A stretch of 64,000 bases of DNA from Hysterangium stoloniferum (taxonomy: Eukaryota > Basidiomycota > Agaricomycetes > Hysterangiales > Hysterangiaceae). Of this stretch, positions 11,350-24,033 are shown one piece after another (the stretch's first letter is position 1; each line of letters starts with the position of its first letter). The DNA lies in NCBI GenBank assembly GCA_015178975.1, contig WHVD01000035.1, positions 372,001-436,000 of the forward strand, read 5' to 3'. The notes under the pieces were generated by a model that was not told the DNA's origin, did no database searches, and worked only from the letters and a program-made list of their open reading frames with translations. Both the position numbers and the translations under genes were made by a program.

Positions 11350-12475
11350 GGAGAAATTCACCCCAGTTGCTTTCCTTTCCAGAACCTTTACCTCTACAGA
11401 ACTCAACTATGATGTCCATGGCAAAGAACTCCTTGCCATTTTTGAGGTGTTCAAAGCCTGGCATCATTACCTTGGAGGATATCTGAAAACTATTAAGTAT
11501 ATTAAATTCTAATATACTCTAAAGGTCATTTAAACATCTGAGATGTGATTCAAACATAATTTGATTTTTAAAACTTTTAAAAAGTTTTAAACTCTCTCAT
11601 ACATTACAAACTAATGAATCTTTCCGGATACAAGTAGACAATAAAAAAAATTAGTAGTTTGAAACACTAATACTTTAAAAAAATAGATACTTTTAGATAG
11701 TCCATTCCATGCATATGTATATCATTGGCACCTCTAAATACATATGTATTACTTTGGAATGGATCTGTCAATGTAAACAGATTTCTACTTGATTCAACAT
11801 ACCCAGAATATATAGGGGGTTTTACTTAATAAAGACAGCTGTGGTATGAAAAATTTCCAATAATATTTTACATATTTTACATGGAAATAACTACATTACA
11901 GTTTTTAAAAAACAAATTAACAACAAAAGTATTAGCAAGTATTTACATAACTTGGAAAACCATATACAATAGGTTCTATTAATTGACTCTGAATTGTTTA
12001 GGATGTAATATGGAGAATTGTTTCTTATGGTTGATGGTTAACAATATAATAGTCTCAGAGGATATATCACTATTTAAAGATGGAGTTTTGTAGCAATTTT
12101 GCTTTTATTAGTAAACATTTGATATTATAATGATTACGGACAACCTCCCTTGAAGGTTTGGGAATGCCAATTGATGTTGTTGCTGATCATAAGAACTTAG
12201 AATATTTTGCAACAACTAAGCTTCTTACTTGTCGGCAGGCCCAATGGTCAGAATACCTTTCTCAGTTCAACCTCATTATTCATTTTTGGCCTAGCCACCT
12301 GGGTGGCAAACCTGGTGTCATGACTAGACAATGGGATGTCTACCTTAAGGAACCAATGATTATGCAGTAGTCAATCTGCACAATTTCAAGCCCATCCTTA
12401 CCTCAGAACAACTGATGGCATCCCTTCAAGCTTTCTCTCTAGTTGCACCAATACTTCACAGCATCATTCTAGAGA
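11350..12475 (+). pseudogene. Ty3/Gypsy RNase H remnant
   Basis: The frame at about 11365-11480 reads PVAFLSRTFTSTELNYDV then KELLAIFEVFKAWHHYL, the RNase H domain of Ty3/Gypsy Pol. It resumes at 12158-12370 with MPIDVVADHKNLEYFATTKL, RQAQWSEYLSQFNL and RQWDVY, and in another frame runs to about 12470. A 669-bp AT-rich insertion separates the halves. No RT or integrase core remains. The TGTTAAG solo LTRs of the window may belong to this family (inference). Confidence 0.88.
11479..12147. mobile_element. unclassified 669-bp AT-rich insertion
   Basis: It splits the Gypsy RNase H frame between HHYL and the downstream LEG. Flanks are CCTTGGAGG (11470-11478) and CCTTGAAGG (12148-12156), an imperfect 9-bp target duplication. 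No terminal inverted repeats are visible. An internal inverted repeat (TCCATTCCA...TGGAATGGA, about 11700-11763) could form a hairpin. There is no coding capacity. Confidence 0.5.
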
Positions 12476-12620
12476 GATATGTACTTAGTTGATTTTCTGA
12501 TTGGGTTGTATGTACAGATAGCTACTTGACTATAAAGACTTATAGACTATTGTACTACTGATTCAGAGATACAAAAAGATATAACAAGGATACAATAACA
12601 CAATAAACCAGATGTCAAAG
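12474..12620 (+). repeat. LTR fragment, long subtype
   Basis: It matches, as reverse complement, 9340-9525 of the solo LTR at 9213-10626. Shared pieces include cttagttgattttctga and agatagctacttgacta. No termini are preserved. Confidence 0.7.
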
Positions 12621-13702
12621 GAAGAAAAGTAAGGAATGAGTAATAGTAAGTTGTGGTTAAGGGCAACTGTACAGTTGCTTGAAGTTCAAAACAATGTTAG
12701 TTAGAGTTAAGGAATCCACCCTTATGGTTCAATTCTTCACAAGCCTATGTTTCAAATGAAGAAAGATGTACCATGAAGGGTTCTATAGGTGAGAAAAGAA
12801 GAGACTTGAGGTTGAGGAGTGGATGCAACAGAGAGATGTGATGAGAACTCAAGGTCAATGGTAAAAGTCCTGAGTAAGTGATGACTCTCAACTCTTGCTT
12901 TAACTGGTTCACTTAATTTTTCTAAAATCATTGAACATCAACAATCTATTTGGTTTATAATCCCTCTCTTCCTTGTTTTTGTATTTTCAGTGCAATATCA
13001 ATAACAATGTAGAGAGTAGTCATATGTGAACACTATCTGAAACAGCCAAGATGGCACCCAAACCTCAACTTGTGTTAGGATCCTGTTGTTTTGGACCCCC
13101 CCGACTTGTTTTCTCACTAAAAAACCCTCATTGTCTTGTTATCAGAACCTCTGCTCACATCATTACCCCTCACAGTGCCCCAATGCTTGTTTATAGTACA
13201 CTCCCACTCCATTCCATCTCTGCTCTACCCATTCCTCTGCTTCCATCTCTATGTATGTATACTCTTATTTTGCCACCTAGTATTGTTTCTTAGTACCATA
13301 CATTAGTTTCTATCTCTCCTCACCTCATCATCACTTCCCTGTGATCCATCCTACACTTCACTTCTCTGATCCACCTTCCAATCACCCATCTCGATGTAGT
13401 ATAAAGCCCTTTCCATGTACACTACAGTTCTTCAGTTCAAATATTGACTTAGATTAGCCCCTCTTAGTTTTCTGCCTTTTTCTCTCATCACTATATTCTT
13501 AAAGAGTGGTCTTCAGCAAGCCATGATCCTCTACTCTTTGACTCTTAGTGATTCAGCCCCCTGGTTGATTAAGCTGAGTGTTGATTTCTACTCATATTGT
13601 AATACATATCTGTTCTGTTTGAGTACCAAAGCACCTGACAGTTCATGTGAGGGCACAACACATAAGTTGAAGCCAAGCTCCATTATGATTATAGAGTCAG
13701 AC
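12621..13702. other. repeat-like sequence without genes; old LTR piece at the end
   Basis: CpG-poor. The stretch 13040-13500 is pyrimidine-rich and resembles 61480-61760 and 62240-62600 in style and in the pattern 'ttcagttcaaata' / 'tttagtttgaata', so it is probably an old dispersed repeat. At 13640-13680 a reverse-oriented conserved LTR box (gagggcacaacacataag) shows another LTR remnant, the host of the next insertion. Confidence 0.5.
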
Positions 13703-13707
13703 CTCCC

Positions 13708-14706
13708 TGTGAAGATCTGTTCCTGGAGACTTCATGGAGTATTTCCTGGAAATCATATCAGGTTCTGAACTATATTCCAGACTAGTATCAAGATCAGGAA
13801 TCCCCCAGAACCTGACTCTTATCCCTCAAGTACCCTTCACATCCCATTCTGGTATTCTACCCTTGACTAGACACCTCCTGTAGACTCCACCTTTCCCCAG
13901 TTAGTATCTCCAAGTGTCCTTGGTCATTTCCCAGATCGGACTCCAGCTGGACTCCTGGCATTTGTTCTAGATACTTTGGTCCATGGCCCAACCTTCACCA
14001 GATCATCCTTGTCACCTCTCTATGCCAATGTTCCAACTTACCCAGAACCTGTGGCTTTCCCAGAAATACGCACACTTAGTCATTATAGTGTTGGGATCCA
14101 TTTCTGGATAGTATCAGATGTCCATGGATATTCTGACTCACTTCCTTTGTTCTACATTTGGGTAACTGACTGGTTGACAGATGTTCTTTTGTTTGTTTAT
14201 TGTTCTTGCTCTTGTTCCCTGATCTGTCCCCATCCTTGTTCCTCATTTATCTGACCTACTATTATATCCTTAGTTTGGAAACAGTTCCAAATAAATCTTA
14301 TTATACTCCCAGACTTGTAGTACAATAATTGGAACATCTATATAGTCTTCCATAGTCATGTACTTACTCTTTAGTTTTAATCTTGACTTAGTCATGACTT
14401 AGTTAACCTTCTCCTGTATTCTTTCTGTCCACTTGATATCCAGAACTCTCCAGACTCCAGACATCCAGAGCCCTTAGAAACTCTGAGTATTTGTAAACAC
14501 TCTGGATATACATATCTGCCCTCTGAAATATGGACACCTTAGTGAGTGCATGAGGGTGCAGCACATAAGCTGAAGCCAAGTCCAATCTGTACTCTCTGGT
14601 AATATTCCAATACTCCCTGAACTAATCCCTGGGAACTCCATGGACATGTACCAGGAAGTGTCCAGAATATCCACCAGGAGATCTGCCTGAAATCCGGAAC
14701 TTAACA
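13708..14706 (-). repeat. solo LTR (TGTTAAG family)
   Basis: On minus TGTTAAGTTCC...CTTCACA, 999 bp, with a perfect target duplication ctccc (13703-13707 and 14707-14711). The conserved box is at 14550-14583, about 123 nt from the U3 start. Strong CpG loss. Confidence 0.95.
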
Positions 14707-14747
14707 CTCCCAACTAGTACAATCTCTATTGTCAGCCCCCCAATTAA

Positions 14748-14908
14748 TGTTAGAATGAGGAAGGGAGGTGGATGTGAAACACAAGAATTGTGAGAGCTCA
14801 GACGCAGACACAGACACGAACGAGTGAATGCAAATTTCACCAGCACGCACTATGGACCCACAATGGTACATAACTTGTAACTACTGTGCCAAGTCACTAA
14901 ATCTAACA
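14748..14908 (-). repeat. 3' LTR of the gag-only element
   Basis: 161 bp, TGTTAG...CTAACA, about 96 percent identical to 16044-16204 by hand count. Confidence 0.93.
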
Positions 14909-15034
14909 CTCCCACCTGATGAGACACATATCTAAGTAATAACTCCCACCAGACAAAATACTCAAATCCTAAGAATAAATCTGGGGGGACTAGAAGAAGG
15001 AGATAAGGGTGATGAAGACCTGTATGAATATTTA

Positions 15035-15940
15035 TTAACAATGGTGGAAGATAAAACTTGTTCTGTTTGATGAGCAGTGTTGGTAGAGAAGGAGGCAAAA
15101 TATGGTGGCTTTGGAGGACCACGTATGACCCATTTCCCTGACTTCTCGGGGCATGTTGTAGACACAAAATGCAGCAATATGACCTGGGTGACCACAACGG
15201 TGACAGTGACCTTCATTGGTAGGATCACACTAATGAAAACCTTTGTCATTTTCTAAAATAGATGGTGGAGTAGTGTCTGACCTAGAAAACTGACCAGGTT
15301 GTTTTCGAACATTCCCATGCTTTGGACCAGCTGTATATGCAACATCGATCAGCTCAGATTTGATGGCAATGGCAGAGGAAGCTGAACCAATGAGAGTCCC
15401 TTTGGTATCAGAAAGAGAGGGTTCAGATTTGGCAGTGAGAATGGAAGTATGAATGGTATGGTAGGAAGGGTGAAGGTTCATGAGGAGGACATCCAATGTT
15501 TGACAATCATCAATAACACAATCTAAAGATATGAGGTTCTGGCGAGCACTTTCAATAGCATGGATGTAAATGTCAATGGAATTAGAAGGATCATGCTCGA
15601 TATGATAGAAATCCTCATGACATTTGAAACGATGAGCCATTGTAGACCTCTGGAAGCATTCCCTCACTGCTTTCCAAGCAGTTAAACTTGAAGTCTGCCC
15701 TATAACCAAATACTGCAACTCATCACTAATAGTAGACCAGATGATGGCTGCCATTTGCTTATCTGTTTGCACAGAAGCAGTAGGGGATGTGGGAGCCACA
15801 GTATCATCATCATCTGTAATCCAAAAGGCACCAGCACCTAAAAAGACCATAGACATTGCATCTCTCCATTTGGAATAATTGTCTTCTCTAAGGAGAGGAA
15901 CTTTGGCTATGATAGGAGTGAGGAAGTTGGGCAAAGACAT
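15035..15940 (-). pseudogene. Gag with CCHC zinc knuckle, one in-frame stop
   Basis: The frame starts at 15940 (MSLPNFLTPIIAKVPLL). Its first part, 236 residues, has the look of a Copia-type Gag (LREDNYSKWRDAM, AWKAVRECFQ). A TAG at 15230-15232 interrupts it. The same frame continues with a perfect Cx2Cx4Hx4C knuckle, CHRCGHPGHIAAFC, near 15170-15215, and ends at 15035. The stop may be a mutation, a readthrough site, or the end of a shorter active Gag. Close LTR identity implies the copy is fairly young. Confidence 0.85.
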
Positions 15941-16043
15941 GATGCTGGTAGAGTGATGCTACGGGTGGTGAAGTGATAGGGCTAACAAGAAGAAGTTTGG
16001 TGGTAAATTTGGTGTTATTTAGTAAGAGCTGGAGCCCATAACC

Positions 16044-16204
16044 TGTTAGAATGAGGAAGGGAGGTGGATGTGAAACACAAGAAGTGTGAGAGCTCAGACA
16101 CAGACACAGACACGAACAAGTGAATGCAAATTTCACCAGCACACACTACAGACCCACAATGGTACATAACTTGTAACTACTGTGCCGAGTCACTAAATCT
16201 AACA
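16044..16204 (-). repeat. 5' LTR of the gag-only element
   Basis: 161 bp. It is preceded at 16026-16043 by the primer-binding site (on minus GGTTATGGGCTCCAGC), which differs from the large Copia element's site by one base. Confidence 0.93.
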
Positions 16205-18456
16205 ATTAACTCATTTCCCCTCATCAGCCCTCCAACTAGAGCTTTTCCCCTCTTCCTGGCTTAGATCTTAACAACTTGCACTTAAATTGCAAGTCAGGGT
16301 TTCTGGGTAAAAATGTCTCTACATTTTTGCACCTAGTGTGCCCATAATGCTTCAAACTAATGTAAAGGAAAGATTCAAAGAATATCTTAGTTGAAATATA
16401 TCCAAAAAAATATAGGAAAAATTAGAATAGAATATAAACTGGGCAAGAAGAGAAAATAAGTGTAGAAACAACAGAAGATCACACCTACTCCCTCACACAC
16501 TAATATTTGGGTGACCTTATTTCTTTAGCCCAAACACATTGCCAATCAACCTTTGTAATTATGACACACCACAAATTAACACTAGCTAATACTCAAGCTA
16601 GGTGACTTCAACTGAAGATACCAGAATGACTTCGACTCATGCCCTAAGTCCAAGTTAGCAAGCTTCAGAAAAGATGAATAAACTTATGAAAATATATATA
16701 TAAATCAAATTTTGATAAGATGATGGCTACATTTGGCCAGGTTGTTTAGAATGATGAAGGTCATTGAGCAATATATCCAGTTTCAATGAGAAAATTCTTG
16801 CAATGTGTAGTGAGGAAAAAATAATATGTAATATATGAGAGCCGAAGTAAAAGAAATAAAAAAGACTGCGGCTATGATAACTTTATTTTCAATGTCTATA
16901 AATCACACTAATACACTAATTATTCCTATAATGATGACAGATCTTGAATAAGAAAGAAAATTGAGTCACATAGGACGGTGTTTGTGCGCAGCAGTTCTCT
17001 ATCCGTTTACTAATGTAACGATACATGCTTTTATGGGATTAAAATATATCCAAGTCGGAGGGATTAACATCTAGCGATAAAAAATAACCATCACCAGGGT
17101 TGAACAAGTGAATAAGAAATTAAATATTGACTGGTGTTCAGCAAAGCGTTTGGGCTGGAGATTTAAGGAAATCCTGATATTCATATGAGGTACCCATTCA
17201 GTTTACTAATATATATTACTTTGTAAATACTCTCTATTGAGACCTAGGAAAATAATATCAGCAGGTCTTCTAAAACGGTCTATGGCAATAATTTCGGGCG
17301 CTTAGTTTGCAAAAGGTTCATCACATGGACATTTTTTACGTTCCGTTGACACCTCGGATATAGACTGTACGTGTAATATGCCTAGATACAGTTCGTCACC
17401 ACCATTAATCAATATTTCAAAAAAATACCAGCCAAAAACGGGGGTCCTTCACCATTGCACCTATCTCTACTAACATCTAATGATGTATGTATGTGGAGTT
17501 TCTGTAGTAGCTCAATGTTGCATGTAATATAGGTAAACGACGGGTGGTTTTGCCGAAGTTACAGCATGAGAATACGCCTTTATTGGTGCCACCTTGGCTT
17601 CCCGTTATTAAAGGACTCTCGGAAGTAACCGATGCGCGTGTAATTCGGTGGAAGGGTTCAATTAGGAGCCACATCGGTTCCGCATCATTTCGCCAATTCA
17701 CACCAATTCTGAAGCCTAATAAATGGAACAGTGCCATGGGCAACATTCTATCTCGAGCAATCTCTTAATTTCCCTGTTGTGGATTAGGCTTCGACCGGTC
17801 TCGCAAAGACCGCTGCCACATGGAGCAAAGCGGCAATGACCGTCCATGCACGCTATAGTTGATTTATTGAGTTGTGCTGGTCCAATCCAGACCTCGGCAA
17901 AAAAAAGAACCGAGCGACCCCAGCTAGCAAACTTGATGCCTAATAGATGGAAGAAGCGCCAGACTTCTTGATGATGACCTGCATGAAATTCGGTGCTTGA
18001 GGAAGAACCCTGCAGCCGTTGGCAACTCGAGGCCTGGTAATCTAAACATCGATACGTGCCACTGACAAAATCCATCTTCGAACAGCCTATTTCCCCAGTC
18101 TATTGGATAACGCTTCTCCAATTAACTTTGCGGTAGCTCTCCACACGGTCTCCAAACAATGCCAGCACAGCTACTACATAGAATAAAGTCGCAAAAACAC
18201 ATGCATACATTCTATGTATGGTTGATTTTATGAATTAGACTGGCTTACTACAGACGCCTCAGTCAAACTTATGCCCCACAGTTCCCAACCCCTGGACATG
18301 TTTATGAAAACCATAAATATGAGACTAGTGAACTGACACAATCATCCCCACCTCCGACCCTACTCACTGCCTTCACACTAGCTCCAAAACAAGAACTCAA
18401 GCACCAACAACAAAATACTAGTGGGGATCTCTTAATCTGAAACAGAAAATATCGTA
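16205..18456. other. intergenic, boundary between repeat nest and genic DNA
   Basis: 16210-16850 is still CpG-poor. From about 16850 CpG returns. Open frames at 17477-18121 on both strands have no recognisable domain. Two stretches of minus translation share a short FHLLG motif (about 17720 and 17945), but I see no gene model with splice signals. Confidence 0.5.
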
Positions 18457-20202
18457 TTGCACTCCATGCCAATCACCCATTATCCAGAATTTCCTCCAGT
18501 GGACGTGAATTGTCCTGGTTTGACGACAGAGAGTACTGCGAGCGTGGAGAAGGGGTTGACGTATTGTGACACCGATCCACACTCGGCCGACTCGCCAGAC
18601 AGTTATCCAGATGGAGGACTCACGGCTTGGCTAGTGGTATTCTCATGTTTGATATTAAATTTCAACATGTTAGGCATCACCTACGCATTCGGCAAGACAC
18701 GTTCTTTCTTCTAAACATGAGTTTTATTTACTTAATAATTTTTGAATAGGAGTCTATCAGGCCCATTATTCACTCCACCAATTTCCTAACGAATCTGTAG
18801 AGGTGAGCTTGGAAATCACACAACTAGAATTTTTATTAACTATCGAGTACAATGTAATACAGCTCATTGCATTCATCGGATCCAGCTGCACAGCGTTAAC
18901 TCTTACCACTGGCATACCAGTTGGCCGGTGGATTGACACCTATGGTTTTCGTAAAGTGACTCTTGTGGGATGTATTATATTCAGTGCAGGGCTTGTATCT
19001 GCCGGTTTCTGCCGTACAGTACCAACGCTATTTCTTACTCAAGGAATAGTAACTGGCATTGGCGCAGGACTTATGTTCATCCCGGGGAATACCGGCGAGT
19101 CATTGCCTTCTGAAGTTGTCCGCCTTGGCAAATAACACCTTTTCTATAGCACCTGCGCAATGGTTCTTAAAACGACGCTCGCTCTCGATCGGTATTCTAA
19201 GTGCAGGCGCAGGGCTCGGTGGTATTTTCTGGTCCTTTTTCATAAGAGCCATCATTGCCAAGCTAGGATATCAGTGGGCTCTATGGTTAAGCGGGTGCAT
19301 TTCAGCATTTACAAATGCGATTGCGCTTCTCTTCTTGAAGACTAGACCGACGGCCCCGAACCAACCGCGAGTCTCCTTTTGGACTGGTGTCAAAATGTTC
19401 AAAAACCCCAAGTTTGTCACTTTATATTGCGCGAGTGGCGTGTGCGTGCTTGGGTATGGAACCTCATCATTAAATATGCAAAGCTATAGATTGATGTTCT
19501 ATAATTATCAAGTTACATGGTACCGTATTTCTACGTCTCGACATACGCAGAAACTCAACTCAACTCTACTCCATTCGTCGGCTCCATTCTCATCGCAGTA
19601 GTTGATCTCGGAATGACACTTGGCAGAGTAGCTCTGGGTTTTGCCGCAGACTCCAAGCTTGGAGCACTGAACTCCGTCGTTATTGCGATGGCGTTGGCTG
19701 GAATCGCCCAGTTCGCCCTATGGTTGCCATCTTCTAACTCACTGCCATTGTTGTACGTCTTTGCCTTCGTCTATGGATTTTTTGGTGGAGGGTATATAGG
19801 GTAAGAGGTGTGAATATGCAGTTTGGATATACTCAATATTGCCCTTTAATAGTCTTCTGCCGGCTGTTTTGGCTCGCGTCTTCGACCCAAATCTGCTACC
19901 ATCCATTATGGGGGCTTTTTACACAAGTGAACTCCCCGGACAGGCATGTCTTTTCCAAAATACCGTTTATGCACATACTTAATGAATTTTAGCTTGGAGG
20001 TGGCCCGATAGCTGGCGCGATTTTAAGTAGGGGAGGTGGTCAGTGGACATTTGTAATAGTGTATTCGGGGATCACATTGCTTTGTGGATCCCTTTTCGCC
20101 GTTGCTACTCGCTTCCAGGGTCAGTCAATCTCCTTTATTTTCGCTGAGGTTCCTCACTGACATCCCATGATAGTCAATCGACGCATACTTGTTACCATCT
20201 AG
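18457..20202 (+). CDS. MFS monocarboxylate-type transporter, paralog 1
   Basis: Predicted plasma-membrane transporter of the monocarboxylate (MCT/SLC16-like) branch of the major facilitator superfamily; the substrate is unknown. Exons: 18457-18691, 18750-18802, 18863-19094, 19150-19453, 19513-19800, 19853-19943, 19993-20119, 20174-20202; 452 residues, frame intact. The N-terminal tail is hydrophilic, then the MCT signature YPDGGLTAWLVVF. Helix-loop motifs follow: GIPVGRWIDTYGFRKV (MFS A-type), PAQWFLKRRSLSIGI and GRVALGFAADSKLG. The C-terminal tail is short (RRILVTI). Introns 1, 3 and 6 start with GC (GCAAGA, GCGAGT, GCATGT) rather than GT. The paralog 3.8 kb downstream has the same eight-exon structure. 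An upstream ATG 9 nt before a second Met leaves the start slightly uncertain. Confidence 0.9.
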
Positions 20203-23200
20203 ATGGTACAATGAATTGCTGCGTGTTAATTCGAAAAATGCCAAACATTTTCTTGAGAAAGATTCGCCTATAATACATGCCGACTGGACAAACCTCCATT
20301 AATAACTTGACATATCCCTTGAATCCTGTATTTATCAAAATCATCGAGAGAGATGAAGTACCTGATGGAGCTCCCTTTCTTATTTCCTATTTCCCATTCC
20401 ACTTTTCCGTTATGATGCTCCTGCGTACTGTACCAGTTTTTCAAGGCCCTCCCGTTGTATTCTAGTTGTAATTTATTTCGAGTCGTTGCATCGTATAAAC
20501 GGATCGCATTCCCCAGCTATCAAGCGGCACACCATTGCTAGGCATTGTCGACGCGCTTGACCAATGTGCTTCATTCACAGTCCATTTACATATAATCTTT
20601 GAGCCAGATCCTTACATTTGTGAAACTGATGGCTGGACTTTAATACATGAAGAGTTTCTTCAAGTTGTACAAATTTCCCCGTCGATTATGATGCCGAGGT
20701 ACCAATACAAGTTTCCCACTCCAGTAGGCTATGGTATGTACTTGTTTCACATCATTAACAGCTATACCTGTGTCAGAGGAATATCCTTTCTTAAATTCGC
20801 TAGCAAATCCTCAATGCTCGTTTAGGAAAATATCCGACAACTCTGCCATCTGCACATGTGTTCAATTTTTCAGCAATATGCAAAACTTGACATTCTTACG
20901 CTGGTGTGTTTGCGAGTCCATTGAAACTGTGCACTCCAAAGGAGACATTTTTGTGTTTATGGTCTGAAAATTTCTATACACACTAAACATTCAATGGAGC
21001 AAGTAAGCCCAGACACTTCCGCAGTGTAATACCCTGAGGGATGAGCGGATTTACGATTCAAAATTAAACAGTAAATTTAAATTTAAAGAATTTTTTAGCC
21101 TTTGGGGCTAATTTCATTGACTAAATTGACATATACAGTTTTGGGGATATTTCCAGCATCGGGATATGTATGACATACATAATGGTTTTGGTCCTCAGCC
21201 GGGAGAGGACCAAGAGACCTTTCACTGGACAACAGGGCACAAACTATATATTCTGGCATTGATAATGCCCCAAAAGCCTTATATAGCTCAATTTGGAAAG
21301 TGGTGTGAATGATTATTTCGGAAAGTGTTGGTCTTCAGGTGTAATAATGTCATTTTAATGCACATATTCAATAGTTTTGTCAACGGTGAAGATGCGCTCC
21401 CTTCGTGTTGGTAATCAACCTGACATCCCTAGAATATTATAGAATATCTTGGAACATACTTAACATAGCTTTAGTAATATCTCTGTCATCCCTTCCAGAA
21501 CCTTCTCCCCATAGATATATATAATCCCCAGTAGTTTACTCATAGATAGAAGCCAAGTTATATTCTAATATCTACTGTGGTCTGCGCAAGTTCCCAATAC
21601 TTCGTCCCAAAATTGGACCTGTTAATCCCAATCTGGAAATGCCTGCCTATTCCAATGTAGTATCACCTATTCAGAGGCTATTTGGCCGAGTTTATCATAT
21701 TATGAGGAATAGGTGCTTTCACAGTAATTCATATATATTCGGTCTGCAATCTACAAGGCTTAAAACGCTGTGATTTCCACAAATCTTAGAGATCAAGAAT
21801 TGAGTCGCAGCGCTGTGACTAACGAAGAAACGAAAATCCAGTGTGGATGAAGCCTCGTTTCCTGACACGATGTCGAATTTGGGACTAAGTGTCCTAACGG
21901 AAATTGATTTGGTTGAAATAACGTATCATAGCATATCTAAGCGACACATATTTAATTGTTAAATGAGCCACCTACTCGTTTTACCTAAACGCCCAGTAAC
22001 GACCACTTGGCACTAGGCTCAGAACCAAATCGGAACCTAATTGTTTCCACGATCAAGAGTCAGAAAGAAGGAACGAAACGAGGCAAAGCATACATTACCT
22101 TGCATATAAATTGAGGCTTACACCTTCATCTATTTTCTGCTGTCACAGACACGAATTCAATTCCTCTTCTTTACATAATGCCACCGCATACACAACAATA
22201 TAAAGCGTTGGCGTCTTGCCACGGCTTGAGTCGTCTTTGGACATCACTGATGTAATGGATTATCATGTACGTTATTTTCGTAATTTTAGTGAGCTATATA
22301 GTGCCAACAAATACCAACACTCCAACCACTGCCACTTGGCGGCGGATTCGTCCCTATTCGCTGACAGCCTCAGATCCGCCGACCGCGCCACCGTGACACC
22401 GGTAGCCTTGTACCTGCATTTACTCCAATCAATTTCGGCCACATAATTGTTTAACCTGCCACCGATGAAGGAAGTGCATCAGCATAGTCCCCTGCCGGCA
22501 CACTGTCACGGGAGCTATGGGGGAGGAGGGCCAACGAAGCATGCCTTCGAGATTTAAATGATCGGACAATAAACGTCTTTTGAGAAGACGGTGTTCTTAT
22601 TTTTTACATCTTTGTAAAATGAATACTCATTTAATTTCTCGCTCTCTTATAGTATGGCAGTTTCCCCTGGGTTGCTGTCTTGTGATGCCTTACCATGCTT
22701 CATTGTGAAAAAATACTAAATAAAATCTCTGACTCGCAATGAAACATATAGACACCCATATAGCCCGGGTGACATATATAAACTTGACTGGTAAATATAT
22801 TGAAGGCGGCTTGACTTGCCTTGCTTCAAAATGTTTATCCTTAGGTCATTTCTGAAAATATGCCACCAGAGATACTCCGTGACCATCCTATTCCGAATCA
22901 TCTTCATCGTGAGCTGACATGTTTATCTCCAGTTCTTTAAAAAGATTTTAAATTTACATAATCTTTAGTTGAAGCGGGTGCACTTTCCAGTAGCGGCGAC
23001 AAGGTACTGATAGACTCATGTGTGGACTCCACTATAACTATTTTAACTAATCAATCCGCAGTGCCATGCGTATCCATTTCGCTCGCTATTCTCTCTGCCA
23101 TTACGATACCAATCGTGTTCCGTGGGCGGCCTGACCTAGTGTTTTTCACACTTTACGTACCCGAAAGACAGCAAACTCAATCGCGATCTCGAGAGCTTGA

Positions 23201-24033
23201 CGTGCACTGTGCGTGACAGTCCAGCAAGACTCATTTAGACTCGTGCCTGCACAAACAAAATGTAAGGTTTGATGCAAATGACTCCAAGTATAGCAGAATA
23301 CTCGATCAAACGGCATGTGTGAGGTGAGTCTCGCGCAAGAAGGCGAAACTTTGTCCGAGTCGGCTCTTGATTCAAGGTCTGTGGTTCGCCCCACTTCTCT
23401 CGAAAATTTACCAAAAGCTCACAATATGGATTACTTTCTACTTGCCGGGTGGTGTCAGGACACGTTTCCGGCTCATATATTCGCCCAAGTTGAGTGGGAG
23501 GTCTAAAGGATAATTGATAGATGCAGAAATCCAAGTATTTAAGCCATATAAATTGGCCACTGGTATGTTACGGCATTACTCTTTCGGCCCATCCTATCTG
23601 TAGTCGAATTTGAAAATTATGACAACACTAGCGATCGCGAACCAAGAAATTTTTACCAGAGCCCAAGTATAACGAGAGTAGCTAGCTCTACTAAATTGGC
23701 AGGAAGACGTATTTTTCACTGCGGCAAATTCTACATTTGGTATTTCGCTTAGGAATAGTTATTGTTTTGAGGGGTGCGGCCACAAGGTCCGAGTCGCCCC
23801 GAAAGTAGATCTAACGTCAACGAATGTTAAGACGTATTTATGAAGGAGGGGGGGATGAATGAACTTTAACATTAAAGCCCGTCCCCTGCAAGCTGTAGCT
23901 ACATCGTTGCCCATGAAACTTCTAAAAGATTTTGGAAAATATATTAAGGTATTTATATATATATATATATATTACTAGTTTATACAAGACGAATGAGGTT
24001 ATCTTGAAGCCAAGGAAATCTCTCACATACAGC
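20203..24033. other. intergenic between the transporter paralogs
   Basis: 3.8 kb without a gene I can support. Short open frames occur at 20277-20465, 20535-20825, 22216-22446 and 23022-23216; none shows a domain or a splice pattern. A TATA-like stretch (tgcatataaattg, 22102-22114) precedes a 25-codon frame at 22178. A perfect 9-bp hairpin (TTGGTCCTC, 21188-21213) and a (TA)n run at about 23955-23972 are seen. Confidence 0.5.

Larger units (their letters stand above)
14748..16204 (-). mobile_element. gag-only Copia-type retroelement (TR-GAG-like), complete
   Basis: Two 161-bp LTRs (14748-14908 and 16044-16204) run TGTTAGAATG...TCTAACA and differ at about 7 positions, mostly C/T or G/A. A perfect 5-bp target duplication attaa flanks the element (14743-14747 and 16205-16209). 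Between the LTRs lies only gag (minus). There is no protease, integrase or RT, and little room for them in the 1,135-bp interior. The primer-binding site is next to the right LTR and a purine tract (GTGGGAG on minus) next to the left LTR. It would need enzymes supplied by another element. Confidence 0.93.

Noticed and set aside
17477..18121. Possible gene on minus with repeated FHLLG motif
   Set aside because: No known domain, no consistent splice sites and no conserved start.
21188..21213. Perfect 9-bp hairpin TTGGTCCTC
   Set aside because: No following T-run, no nearby gene end, and short hairpins occur by chance in this length of DNA.
23948..23975. (TA)n run and in-frame extension of transporter paralog 2 to 23932
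   Set aside because: The extension encodes a low-complexity Tyr/Ile string from a simple repeat and has no counterpart in paralog 1.
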